A stretch of DNA of 11,088 bases from Candidatus Methanodesulfokora sp. (GCA_023269865.1 JAGDWR010000053.1:1-11088); one strand, 5' to 3'. Counted from the first letter of the stretch, positions 1-7,167 are shown. A program made the numbers and translations. Notes: generated by a model not told the origin, from the letters alone.

Positions 1-179
1 CCTCAAGAGCCAAGGGATATCAGGTGAATCTAACTCCTGTTGCTCCAACAACACCGCTTCAGAACAGGACTGTGAACAAAACTGCTGAAATAATAGCTTC
101 ATCAATAAGCAATTATCTTTTCATGGTTGCATGCTTCCTCATAGGACTGATGCTGGGCGTATTGATAAGAAGAAAATAG
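1..179 (+). CDS. C-terminal fragment of a membrane-anchored protein (5' end outside window)
   Basis: An open frame runs from the left edge (first full codon at position 3) to a TAG at 177-179 and encodes about 58 residues. The first part is polar and rich in Asn, Thr and Pro. It is followed by one strongly hydrophobic stretch of about 20 residues and then the basic end Arg-Arg-Lys. This is the usual look of a single C-terminal transmembrane anchor with an extracellular domain before it and a very short cytosolic tail, as in archaeal surface or substrate-binding proteins. The reading is inferred from composition only, because the domain that would identify the protein lies outside the window. 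The next gene on the same strand starts 68 bases downstream and has its own promoter. Confidence 0.6.
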   Translation, partial: SRAKGYQVNLTPVAPTTPLQNRTVNKTAEIIASSISNYLFMVACFLIGLMLGVLIRRK

Positions 180-217
180 CCAACAGAAGAATTAAGGGAA
201 CATTTTTAAGAGCATTG

Positions 218-226
218 TATTTAAAA
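218..226 (+). promoter_or_regulatory. TATA box of the tRNA-binding protein gene
   Basis: TATTTAAAA is centred about 25.5 bp upstream of the ATG at 248, the spacing expected between an archaeal TATA box and its transcription start. It therefore predicts a leaderless mRNA beginning at that ATG. It also speaks against the in-frame ATG at 227, which directly abuts the box. Confidence 0.55.
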
Positions 227-247
227 ATGGAGAGGAATAAACAACTT

Positions 248-571
248 ATGTACGATGTGGAGGACTTCTGGAAGTTCGACCTAAGAGTTGGGTTAATTGA
301 GGAAGCTGAAAGAGTCCCGAATTCAAGGAAATTGATAAAGCTTCTGGTTAACTTTGGAAAGGAGAAGAGAGTTATAGTAACTGGAATAGCTGATCAATTT
401 CCTCCAGACGACCTTGTGGGCAAGAAAATGATCTTTGTGCTAAATCTAAAACCAAAGAAGATAATGAATGTTGAAAGCCAGGGAATGCTTCTATTGGCCG
501 AGGAGGATTCAGGAAAAGTTCATTTAATAACAGTTGATGATTCAGTTCCCATTGGAACGAAAGTTTGGTGA
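248..571 (+). CDS. tRNA-binding domain protein, MetRS beta-subunit/CsaA-like
   Basis: The protein is about 107 residues and consists of one OB-fold tRNA-binding domain (the EMAP-II/CsaA/MetRS C-terminal type). Visible hallmarks are the opening EDFWKFDLRVG, the segment IVTGIAD in the middle, GKK followed by a hydrophobic strand and NLKPKKI, and the signature ESQGMLLLAEE near the end. Such stand-alone proteins occur in archaea as the separate beta part of methionyl-tRNA synthetase, where they help bind tRNA; related CsaA proteins have been described as chaperone-like. The start at 248 is chosen because a TATA box sits 25-26 bp upstream and because homologous domains begin just before this motif. 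ATG codons at 227 and 131 are in frame but would add a basic leader overlapping the upstream gene or promoter. The stop ends at 571, directly against the stop of the convergent gene. The family call is secure; the pairing with MetRS is inference. Confidence 0.88.
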   Translation: MYDVEDFWKFDLRVGLIEEAERVPNSRKLIKLLVNFGKEKRVIVTGIADQFPPDDLVGKKMIFVLNLKPKKIMNVESQGMLLLAEEDSGKVHLITVDDSVPIGTKVW

Positions 572-1435
572 TCAGAAAATGCTCACAGAAGCTCTTATAT
601 CCCCATTTCTGATGTACGCGAAGGCCATCCTGCTTGTTGTGTGATAAAAACCTATATTTCCCCTTGAATCTACTGCTATTAGCCCACCAAGACCCCCTGT
701 TTTCTCTTTCATGATCAGAAGGGCCTCTTTTACGGCAAAAGGTGCTGATTTTTTCTCCATTAAATCAACAGCTTTCTTGGCCAGTACAACCCTCATTATG
801 GCCTCTCCATATCCAGTTGATGCTGCTGCACCAAGAAGATTATCAGCATATGCCCCACAGCCTATCAAAGGGGTATCTCCAACCCTTCCAGGGAGCTTCA
901 TCGGAGTTCCTCCTGTGGAAACAGCAGCTGCTAGATTCCCATCTGAATCCATTGCAACAGCCCCTACCGTCGAGAATATGTCCTTAATTCCCCCTTTTCT
1001 CCATCTTTCAAGTTCTCTCGGATGCACTAGCTCGGAGTTATCGCAAAGTTTCATCCCAATTTTGACAGCTAACTTTTCAGCTCCCTCTCCAACAAACATG
1101 TGATGCTCAGTTTTCTCCATAACTGTCCTTGCAAGGGATATCGGATTTTTTATCCTTTTAACTCCTGCAACAGCTCCAAATCTAAGGCTTTTTCCATCAA
1201 CTATCAGCGCATCAAGCTCCACTTCCCCCTCTGAATTTAGAAAGGATCCATAACCAGCGTCGAAAGTTGGATCATCCTCCATGTATCTCACAGCTTCTTC
1301 CACTGCGTCTATTGCAGACCCGTCCTTCAGACGTTCGTATCCTCTTATAGCGGCCTCTCTACATCCCTTTATGTGATCATCAACAGCATCATCGGGTATG
1401 GACCAAGCTCCACCGTGAACCACTATAGCTCTCAT
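572..1435 (-). CDS. isoaspartyl peptidase/L-asparaginase (Ntn-hydrolase, plant-type asparaginase family)
   Basis: This 287-residue protein matches the plant-type asparaginase (peptidase T2) family, which hydrolyses isoaspartyl dipeptides and asparagine after self-cleavage into two chains. It opens with VVHGGAW. Residues around 59-68 (DAGYGSFLNSEG) form the family's substrate-side loop. The segment TVGAVAMD at 156-163 supplies Thr156, the expected nucleophile and new N-terminus of the small chain. STGGTPMKLPGRVGDTPLIG at about 173-192 holds the conserved Thr, Arg184 and Asp187, and STGYGE at 206-211 the next Thr-Gly binding motif. The role is salvage of damaged proteins or asparagine degradation in the cytosol. 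Oddly, the residue before Thr156 is Ser (FST), where Gly or Asp is more usual. The gene ends tail to tail with the tRNA-binding gene without a spare base. The ATG at 1435 lies about 26 bp from a TATA box. Confidence 0.92.
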   Translation of the reverse strand: MRAIVVHGGAWSIPDDAVDDHIKGCREAAIRGYERLKDGSAIDAVEEAVRYMEDDPTFDAGYGSFLNSEGEVELDALIVDGKSLRFGAVAGVKRIKNPISLARTVMEKTEHHMFVGEGAEKLAVKIGMKLCDNSELVHPRELERWRKGGIKDIFSTVGAVAMDSDGNLAAAVSTGGTPMKLPGRVGDTPLIGCGAYADNLLGAAASTGYGEAIMRVVLAKKAVDLMEKKSAPFAVKEALLIMKEKTGGLGGLIAVDSRGNIGFYHTTSRMAFAYIRNGDIRASVSIF

Positions 1436-1457
1436 AAAAGAGCATTATAGCCTCCAC

Positions 1458-1465
1458 TTAATTAA
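1458..1465 (-). promoter_or_regulatory. TATA box of the isoaspartyl peptidase gene
   Basis: TTAATTAA is centred 26.5 bp upstream of the minus-strand ATG at 1435. The transcript is predicted to start at or next to the start codon, so it would be leaderless. Confidence 0.5.
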
Positions 1466-1662
1466 TCTTAGCTGACAGGTGGGCATAAATAGCAAATTAT
1501 TTTTGTTAGAGGTAATCAAAGGATTATAAATGCTTTTATCAGCCTGTCATACTTATCAACACCCCTTGCTAGCCCTTTCTACTGAGCAAAAATCTTTAAC
1601 GCTTGCAGGATGCATGCGAGAGAATCTTTTTAAGCAGGACATCAAGACCTCATGGTGTCAAC
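1466..1662. other. Intergenic stretch with TATA-like boxes and a small hairpin
   Basis: This gap between two divergently read genes has no convincing ORF. It holds plus-strand TATA-like stretches CATAAATA (about 1485) and ATTATAAAT (1523-1531). TGACAGG at 1473-1479 is repeated inverted as CCTGTCA at 1543-1549. A hairpin at 1600-1618 has arms CGC-T-TGCA and TGCA-T-GCG with loop GGA, and a T-run follows at 1627-1631. In-frame stops at 1570 and 1597 limit how far the methyltransferase gene can extend upstream. Which box, if any, drives the methyltransferase is not clear. Confidence 0.35.
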
Positions 1663-2451
1663 TTGAGCTACGACTGGATACAAATGTTGTTTATAGAAAA
1701 TGCTGATGTATACATTAAGATAATGGATTCTCTCTGGTCCGATGGAGAGGCCCTCTCAGATGGAATTGCGCGGATCTTGGAGAGCTATGGGATAAAGAGA
1801 GGGAAGATATTGGACTTGTTCTGCGGTAATGGGAGAGTGGCAGTCAATCTAGCTAGGAAAGGGTATGAGGTAGTGGGAGTTGACATATCGATGCCCTTCA
1901 TCAGGAATGCCATCACAAAAGCTGAGAAATATGGCGTCTCAGATAGGGTGAGGTTCATTGCTGGAGATGCAAGAAGGCTTGTTGAGCTCTTAGGAGATGA
2001 AAAATTCGATGCTGCTACGATAGTTTGGACTTCCCTCGGCTATTATGATGAGTTAACTGATATGGAGGTGTTAAAACAGGTGAGAAGCCTCTCAAATGAC
2101 AACGGAGTTCTGATAATAGCCGACACTATACACAGGGATAAGATAGCAGCAGATGGGAACAGAAGTTATTATCAGAGATATGGCGATGTAATAGTTCTTC
2201 AGAGGGATGTGTTTGATCCCATAAACTCCAAGCTGATATCGGATTGGACAATATTGGAGGACGAGGGGACTGTGATGAGGAAAGTGATAAACAGCATATC
2301 GATGGAGATAAGAGTTTACACTGTTACGGAGATGAGCTCCATACTGAGAAGGTCTGGATGGGGTGTTGACTCAGTATATGGGGATCTCAGGAAGCTTCAA
2401 CAATTCCATCCATCCAGATCTTACATGAACATCATCGCAAGAGCGATATGA
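1663..2451 (+). CDS. class I SAM-dependent methyltransferase
   Basis: This cytosolic Rossmann-fold methyltransferase (Methyltransf_25-like) has about 262 residues from the chosen TTG. Motif I is ILDLFCGNGRVAVNLARKGY, the SAM-binding glycine loop. The acidic residue that usually contacts the ribose hydroxyls follows in VVGVDIS. FIAGDARRL is the adenine-contacting motif, and a hydrophobic strand ends in the aromatic segment SLGYYDE. The C-terminal part has RVYTVTEMSSILRRSGW, a fold-closing helix common in small-molecule methyltransferases. The substrate cannot be read from the sequence. The start is uncertain. TTG at 1663 places SYDW at the N-terminus, which I recall as the usual opening of related proteins. 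TTG at 1603 would add 20 residues and lies in a hairpin; ATG at 1684 would drop SYDW. None sits 26 bp from a TATA box. The next gene is 32 bases downstream with its own promoter. Confidence 0.85.
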   Translation: MSYDWIQMLFIENADVYIKIMDSLWSDGEALSDGIARILESYGIKRGKILDLFCGNGRVAVNLARKGYEVVGVDISMPFIRNAITKAEKYGVSDRVRFIAGDARRLVELLGDEKFDAATIVWTSLGYYDELTDMEVLKQVRSLSNDNGVLIIADTIHRDKIAADGNRSYYQRYGDVIVLQRDVFDPINSKLISDWTILEDEGTVMRKVINSISMEIRVYTVTEMSSILRRSGWGVDSVYGDLRKLQQFHPSRSYMNIIARAI

Positions 2452-2453
2452 AG

Positions 2454-2461
2454 GTTTAAGT
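2454..2461 (+). promoter_or_regulatory. TATA box of the 2484 membrane protein gene
   Basis: GTTTAAGT begins just after the methyltransferase stop codon and is centred 26.5 bp upstream of the ATG at 2484, predicting a leaderless transcript. It supports ATG 2484 over the in-frame TTG at 2478. Confidence 0.5.
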
Positions 2462-2483
2462 ATAGGGCTGACAGCCATTGATT

Positions 2484-3065
2484 ATGGGCTGCCTAAAATT
2501 TTATATTGGAATGTTATACATTTATATAAAAGAAAACTGGCTCAGGTCCCTGATCGGCTTTTTCCTAGCATTTATCCTTCCGATATCTCTGGCAATTTTG
2601 TTAGGATCCATTTTAGCCGGAAACCCACCTGTATCAGCTTCCTTTTTCGGAGGACGGGACTTCATCACCTTTTACTTCGTGGATCCCAGCAAGCTGCCGG
2701 AATATGCTGAGAAAAATCCCAGTGGAATTGTGAAGCTTGGGCTTGGGAAAGACGTCTTTATGGTAATATTGATGGTATCCATCATATCAGCCATATACTC
2801 AGCTTTAAGCGGAGGATCAAGGGCATCTATAGGCTCTTTGTTCACAGTGCAAGCAGCAACAACTTACTCCTGCTGTAGCTTTACTGTGCTGCCCCTCGTC
2901 CCGCTTCTTGGTGCTGAGGCATCCTCTGTGTTACTGCAGGATGTCCTGAGATATCTAGGTGAATTTATAGCAATAATTTTCTCCTTGTACTATGCAATAT
3001 CAGCTTTTAAGCTTATGAGAGACAGGTTCCCCTGTAAACAGGTCTTCATCTCATCAGCTTCCTGA
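2484..3065 (+). CDS. integral membrane protein of unknown function, about four helices
   Basis: I do not recognise the family. From ATG 2484 the protein has 193 residues. A short amphipathic N-terminus is followed by a hydrophobic helix at about 20-44, a polar loop at 45-88 rich in Gly, Phe and Pro, a second helix at about 90-109, and a Gly/Ser-rich turn. A third hydrophobic stretch runs at 130-152 and starts with a Cys-Cys pair (130-131, in TTYSCCSF), and a fourth at 157-177 is followed by a basic tail containing Cys184. The arrangement suggests a small cytoplasmic-membrane protein; the Cys pair near a helix boundary could bind a metal or form a disulfide, but that is only a guess. The gene has its own TATA box and overlaps the end of the convergent phosphoesterase gene by 20 bases. 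The methyltransferase precedes it, without evidence of shared function. Confidence 0.7.
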   Translation: MGCLKFYIGMLYIYIKENWLRSLIGFFLAFILPISLAILLGSILAGNPPVSASFFGGRDFITFYFVDPSKLPEYAEKNPSGIVKLGLGKDVFMVILMVSIISAIYSALSGGSRASIGSLFTVQAATTYSCCSFTVLPLVPLLGAEASSVLLQDVLRYLGEFIAIIFSLYYAISAFKLMRDRFPCKQVFISSAS

Positions 3066-3774
3066 GGTCATTTACAATGCCCAGGTCGCTAAGTCCGACC
3101 TCCTCATCCACAACTATGACCTCCATATCATCTATTCCAATTCTCCTAAGCATGGGAGATAAAAGCTCCTCCCTTGAGGATGATAGAATGTCCTTCCCAT
3201 ACCCAAGCCTCACCATCGCCGGAAGAACGAGGATTCTAGGCTCTTTTCTCCTGTAGAGAGCACACTTATAGGAAACAGATGCACCGAAATCATCCCTTAT
3301 TGATATAGCAGGATGCTCATGTCCCATCAACAAGCTCCTGTCCAATGGAACTTCTACATGACCGTGTGCAAATCTGTAGTTCCCTAGATCCAGATATGGA
3401 TCATCAAGCTCTATGCCCTCCCTCTTCAGTATTGGTATCAAGTAGTTATCGTGATTTCCTCTTACAACTTTAACGTTATATCCTTTTAACTCCCTCAGGA
3501 GGGAGAGCACCTCATCCCACTCCTGATCGCTTGCTTTTCCGAACTCATGTTTTATATCACCTAATAGTATAATATTTCTTACATCATATACCTCAATTGT
3601 TTTTCTCACAATCTCCAATATCTCGGGAAACTGCCTGTAGGGCAGGTAAAGGCCCTCCTCCTCCACTGCTCTTTCAAGACCGAGGTGAAAGTCTGCAAAA
3701 ACCAGAGAGGATAATTCCTTTATATAAACACCATATGGAAATATTATAAAGTCATCAAACTCCAGTTCCTGCAT
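3046..3774 (-). CDS. metallophosphoesterase, MJ0037/Mre11-SbcD-like, partner of Lhr
   Basis: This 242-residue calcineurin-like phosphoesterase shows the full set of metal motifs: DFH (Asp28, His30), GD at 72-73, GNHD at 106-109, GH at 137-138 region (AHGH) and GHEH at 151-154. Such enzymes bind two divalent metals, often manganese, and cleave phosphodiesters. The sequence fits the archaeal MJ0037-type subgroup, which resembles SbcD/Mre11 nucleases but lacks a large capping domain. The gene lies last in an operon behind lhr, and its start is 20 bases inside lhr. A perfect Shine-Dalgarno sequence precedes the ATG by 5 bases, so the start is well supported. Bacterial Lhr-Core helicases also occur beside metallophosphoesterases in nucleic-acid repair clusters, so a nuclease role with the helicase is likely, but the substrate is inferred. 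The 3' end overlaps the membrane protein gene tail to tail. Confidence 0.9.
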   Translation of the reverse strand: MQELEFDDFIIFPYGVYIKELSSLVFADFHLGLERAVEEEGLYLPYRQFPEILEIVRKTIEVYDVRNIILLGDIKHEFGKASDQEWDEVLSLLRELKGYNVKVVRGNHDNYLIPILKREGIELDDPYLDLGNYRFAHGHVEVPLDRSLLMGHEHPAISIRDDFGASVSYKCALYRRKEPRILVLPAMVRLGYGKDILSSSREELLSPMLRRIGIDDMEVIVVDEEVGLSDLGIVNDLRKLMR

Positions 3775-6388
3775 GAAGGACCTCCTTTATCCTTCTTTCA
3801 AAGTCCCTAAGCACCTTCATCCTGTCCTCCATGAATATCACATCGCTTAAGCTCTCCACAGCTATTAGCTGAGCAAATGGTGTTGGAACTTCCAGCAATC
3901 CGAGCTCAACTATCTCTATCTCCCCTTTTCTCACCTTATCCACCACAATCTTCGCCCTTTTTACATCCATGTAGTCCTCCATAATCTCCCTGTAGGTCTC
4001 CTTGAGCAATGGGAAGTCATCCAACCTTTTAACTATCTTGATCAAGCTATCGGCATTCATCCTCTGTTTTGAAACGCTTATCTCATATCCTTTATAATTT
4101 CTCAATATCATCAAGCCTCTTATTGCCACATGCCTGAACCTGCTCCTCATCAGATCTGTTGCCTCTAGGGCTTTCTTCAGAACCTCCTCTAGATCCACGT
4201 CGAGTAGGTCTTCAAAAGATACTACAGGCTTCTCCCCCAATGGATATGAGAGGGAAAAACCATTGTCCGTCACGGTAATTCCAACAGGCCTGCCCAATCT
4301 TCTAGAGGCAATGTAGCCGAGAGCCCTGCTTAAAGCATCATTTGTCCTTCTGCCAAAAAGAGAGAGGTATATCTGCCTGTATCTCCCGTCCTCGTCGAGG
4401 AATATCTCGCCCTGAATCACCTTATCGCTGGGTATTCTATCAGCTGGTATTCCCAAAGATTTAAGATATTCTATCTCTAGTTTTATATAGTTGTATATAG
4501 CTTTGCTTGCTCTCTCATCAGCTCTGCATCTCTCCCTCAGGTAATCAAGAAGTTTTTCATCCTCCCCCTTTTCTAGCAACATTGCAGCATACCTTCTGAA
4601 CTTCCCTATTTCTACTGCAAGATCAAAACTAAGAGGAAGCATTTCAGAGTACCAAGATGGAACGGTTGGCTTCTGATCCTTGGCATGCCTCACTATAAGC
4701 CTGTCAGACCTAGATTTAATGTATTCAAATACTTTTCCAGCGAGAACAAATCTATCCCCAGGGCTCAACCTCTCGAAGAACTCCTCCTCTATCTTCCCAA
4801 CAAATCTCCCCTGCTCTGTGTACACCTTTATCCCAGTTTGCTCCGGTATTGTCCCAACATTTGTTGAATATATGGCTCTTAGAGCTCTTCCCCTCCTACC
4901 GAAATGCTCTCCATCAAACCATATCTTTCCATAGACTTTTCTTCCCTTTAACTCCTCATAAGAACCTGATAAATACTTTAAAACTGATATAAGCTCCTCC
5001 CTCTCAAGATTTCTAAATGGATACGCCCTTCTTATTAGAGAAAGAGCTTCATCCACGCTCCACTTCCTCTCAAGAGCCATTCCAACTATGTGCTGAGCTA
5101 GGACATCAAGAGGCTTTTCAGGTATGTGAACTTCATCCAGAAATCCCTCCATTACTTTTTGTGCCATCACTGCAAGCTCAACTGCATCATCCCTGTCCAT
5201 TGCTATAAATCTCCCTTTTATCACATCCTCATAGCCATGCCCGCTCCTTCCAATCCTCTGTACAGCTCTCGTCACGGATTTTGGGCTCCCCACTTGAATT
5301 ACTAGATCTATATGCCCCACATCTATACCAAGCTCCAAGCTTGTTGAGCTCACTATTGCCTTCAATCTCCCCTTCTTCATGAGATCCTCTACCTTCATCC
5401 TGACCTCCCTGCTGAGGCTGCTGTGGTGAGCTGCTATCTCCTCATCTATCTCCTCCACATCTCTGAACTTCTGCTTCAAGTGGAATGTCACTCTTTCAGC
5501 ACCGCTTCTTGTGTTTGTGAATATCAGGGTTGATTTGTGCCTGCGGACAAGCTTTGTTATCATGTTGTAGAGCTCATCGCTCTGTTTCTGAACTGGTGTG
5601 TTCACCATGTCCTCCGATGGAGCAAGAAGGGCTACATCCTTCTTTTTCAGAAATGAAACATCTATTATTAGACATTCTCTCGGCCTCCCGTTTTCACAAC
5701 CAACGAGGAACTGAGCAACCTTATCAAGAGGATTTATCGTAGCAGACAACCCTATTCTCACTGGATCTCTGCCAAGGAAGTTGCTGAACCTCTCTAGAGA
5801 GAGGCTTAAGTGGCTCCCCCTCTTGTTCTCAACTATGCTGTGTATCTCATCTACTATGATCCATTTAACTGTCTTAAGCTTTTCTCTGAACTTAGGAGCA
5901 GTTATAACTATGGAAAATGTTTCCGGAGTTGTTATCAGTATGTGAGGTGGCTTTCTCAGCTGACTCTGCCTTTCAGATTGAGTTGTATCTCCAGTTCTCA
6001 CGGCATGTCTTATCTCAGGTATTCCATTGCCCATCCCCCTTATCTCCTGCAAGGGGAGCATCAAGTTCTTGTATATGTCGTTGTCCAGGGCCCTCAAGGG
6101 GCTTATGTAGACAGCATATATGCTGTCCTCAAGCTTTCCCTCTACTGCCATGTCAAATAGCTCGCTTATTATGCTGAGAAATGCAGCTAAGGTTTTTCCT
6201 GAGCCAGTTGGGCTTGATACAAGCACATTTCTTCCTTCTTTTATGGGAATTATTGCGTATCTCTGCGGAGGAGTTAAGTCCTTGAACCTGCTGCTAAACC
6301 ATTTAGCTACCAGAGGGTTCAGTCTCCCCAGTACTTCATCTCTAGAGTACTCTCTCAACTGGCTCAACGATGAACTCGCAGTGCTCAT
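3755..6388 (-). CDS. lhr: Lhr-family superfamily 2 DNA/RNA helicase (archaeal Lhr core)
   Basis: This 877-residue ATP-dependent helicase covers the whole Lhr core, of typical length. The first RecA domain (about 38-235) carries the Walker A motif SSPTGSGKTL (58-67), YISPLRALDND (motif Ia, 94-104), DEIH (180-183) and SAT (215-217). The second RecA domain (about 240-415) has LIFTNTRSGAERV (motif IV), SSTSLELGID (motif V, 347-356) and QRIGRSGH (motif VI, 377-384). The remaining 460 residues should form the winged-helix and Lhr-specific domains that hold the loading strand. Lhr enzymes translocate 3' to 5' and unwind DNA or RNA:DNA hybrids. The ATG at 6388 lies 47 bases inside the upstream V4R gene. 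No well-spaced SD is seen, so TTG codons at 6367 and 6358 are possible alternatives. The downstream gene is a phosphoesterase that overlaps it by 20 bases. Assignment to aLhr1 or aLhr2 would need a tree. Confidence 0.95.
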   Translation of the reverse strand: MSTASSSLSQLREYSRDEVLGRLNPLVAKWFSSRFKDLTPPQRYAIIPIKEGRNVLVSSPTGSGKTLAAFLSIISELFDMAVEGKLEDSIYAVYISPLRALDNDIYKNLMLPLQEIRGMGNGIPEIRHAVRTGDTTQSERQSQLRKPPHILITTPETFSIVITAPKFREKLKTVKWIIVDEIHSIVENKRGSHLSLSLERFSNFLGRDPVRIGLSATINPLDKVAQFLVGCENGRPRECLIIDVSFLKKKDVALLAPSEDMVNTPVQKQSDELYNMITKLVRRHKSTLIFTNTRSGAERVTFHLKQKFRDVEEIDEEIAAHHSSLSREVRMKVEDLMKKGRLKAIVSSTSLELGIDVGHIDLVIQVGSPKSVTRAVQRIGRSGHGYEDVIKGRFIAMDRDDAVELAVMAQKVMEGFLDEVHIPEKPLDVLAQHIVGMALERKWSVDEALSLIRRAYPFRNLEREELISVLKYLSGSYEELKGRKVYGKIWFDGEHFGRRGRALRAIYSTNVGTIPEQTGIKVYTEQGRFVGKIEEEFFERLSPGDRFVLAGKVFEYIKSRSDRLIVRHAKDQKPTVPSWYSEMLPLSFDLAVEIGKFRRYAAMLLEKGEDEKLLDYLRERCRADERASKAIYNYIKLEIEYLKSLGIPADRIPSDKVIQGEIFLDEDGRYRQIYLSLFGRRTNDALSRALGYIASRRLGRPVGITVTDNGFSLSYPLGEKPVVSFEDLLDVDLEEVLKKALEATDLMRSRFRHVAIRGLMILRNYKGYEISVSKQRMNADSLIKIVKRLDDFPLLKETYREIMEDYMDVKRAKIVVDKVRKGEIEIVELGLLEVPTPFAQLIAVESLSDVIFMEDRMKVLRDFERRIKEVLHAGTGV
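3780..3787 (-). promoter_or_regulatory. Shine-Dalgarno site of the phosphoesterase inside lhr
   Basis: On the minus strand this reads AAGGAGGT, a full match to the anti-SD end of 16S rRNA, five bases before the ATG at 3774. It lies within the last codons of lhr (the Lys-Glu-Val part of KEVL). It fixes the start and suggests coupled translation. Confidence 0.75.
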
Positions 6389-7118
6389 CCCCTCTTGCCC
6401 TGCACTTCACCTCTGTTGCCTTATAATCCCTTCCCCTTATAGCTGTTACATATCCTGCGAGCTCACCTCTCACCAGATGGCTTTCTCCCGCTACTTCGCA
6501 CTCAAAGAGGTCATTTAACCTTATTATATACTTATCTCCATCCTTCTCCCAGCTTCCCCCGGATATCCAGCCACATCCCTTCATCATATCGAGCAGAAAA
6601 TTGAGAAGCTCCTCTTTAAGATCTCCAACAAAGCCCACATGGCTCTCATGCGCAGCCTTTCCAATGTCAACTCCAACTACATATGCTAGGGCTTTAGCTC
6701 CCTCCTTCCCCCATGTTTTACCCACAGCTGCATGTATGTGCTTGAGCCACTCCGTCCTGAAGAGTATCGCCCTTCCCCCAAGGCAGATTATACTATCATG
6801 GTGTTTTGTTATTATTATCTTGTCTTTATGGATTGTGTAGTTGAGCTCAGAGACCACATCCAGTTTCCTCAGGGAATCTATCATTACATCGACAAGATCC
6901 TCTTTCACAAGGAGGAATGCGCACCACCATGCAAGACCTGGCTTATCTGATTCATGAGTTACTCCCCACTTTATGTCACCATTATATGATTTTATCACAT
7001 TGCTGGCTGAATAGATTGCCCCAGGCACATCTTTTAGCAGCAAAGAGAGCTCTAAAATAACATATCCCTCAGGCTTGTGGATCGATGTTATAGTGAACAA
7101 AGGTAAGCTGTGCGTCAT
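6342..7118 (-). CDS. ACT-V4R two-domain protein, probable small-molecule sensor/regulator
   Basis: The chosen product has 258 residues in two parts. Residues from about 14 to 105 look like an ACT domain: a first strand, then LLKDVPGAIYSASNVI with the typical Asp-x-Pro-Gly turn, and a second half that repeats the strand-helix pattern. From about 113 to the end comes a V4R (4-vinyl reductase) domain: GRAILFRTEW, a helical stretch, GWISGG, then LNDLFECEVAGE and the closing Cys-x7-Cys pattern in KCRARGDEHCEF, which in this fold probably binds zinc. ACT domains bind amino acids or other small ligands, and V4R domains bind small hydrophobic molecules, so a regulatory role is reasonable but inferred. 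ATG 7118 is preferred because the TATA box centre lies 27 bp upstream; ATG 7124 is in frame and only 22 bp away. It heads the operon with lhr, which it overlaps by 47 bases. Confidence 0.85.
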   Translation of the reverse strand: MTHSLPLFTITSIHKPEGYVILELSLLLKDVPGAIYSASNVIKSYNGDIKWGVTHESDKPGLAWWCAFLLVKEDLVDVMIDSLRKLDVVSELNYTIHKDKIIITKHHDSIICLGGRAILFRTEWLKHIHAAVGKTWGKEGAKALAYVVGVDIGKAAHESHVGFVGDLKEELLNFLLDMMKGCGWISGGSWEKDGDKYIIRLNDLFECEVAGESHLVRGELAGYVTAIRGRDYKATEVKCRARGDEHCEFIVEPVERVL

Positions 7119-7141
7119 ATGCATTTTTTTTTTGTTGGTTA

Positions 7142-7149
7142 CTTATAAA
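7142..7149 (-). promoter_or_regulatory. TATA box of the V4R-lhr-phosphoesterase operon
   Basis: On the minus strand this reads TTTATAAG with purine-rich sequence just upstream, as expected for a TFB-contacting element. Its centre is 27.5 bp from the ATG at 7118. A run of nine A on the minus strand lies between the box and the start codons. Confidence 0.6.
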
Positions 7150-7167
7150 CTTTTCGTTCCACTAATG

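Noticed and set aside
131..247. Longer N-terminus (32-39 residues) for the tRNA-binding protein
   Set aside because: It would overlap the upstream gene's coding end, be very basic and cover the TATA box; the known domain begins at about 248.
711..1103. 130-codon plus-strand frame opposite the isoaspartyl peptidase gene
   Set aside because: The minus strand encodes a full, well-conserved Ntn-hydrolase there; the plus-strand product has no domain features.
1473..1549. TGACAGG/CCTGTCA inverted repeat, considered as an operator or element end
   Set aside because: The arms are only 7 bases and 63 bases apart, with no flanking duplication or gene; likely chance.
5810..6518. Several plus-strand open frames of 86-132 codons opposite the 5' part of lhr
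   Set aside because: They lie antisense to conserved helicase motifs (Walker A, DEIH), have Cys- and Ser-rich products of no known kind, and no promoter or SD.
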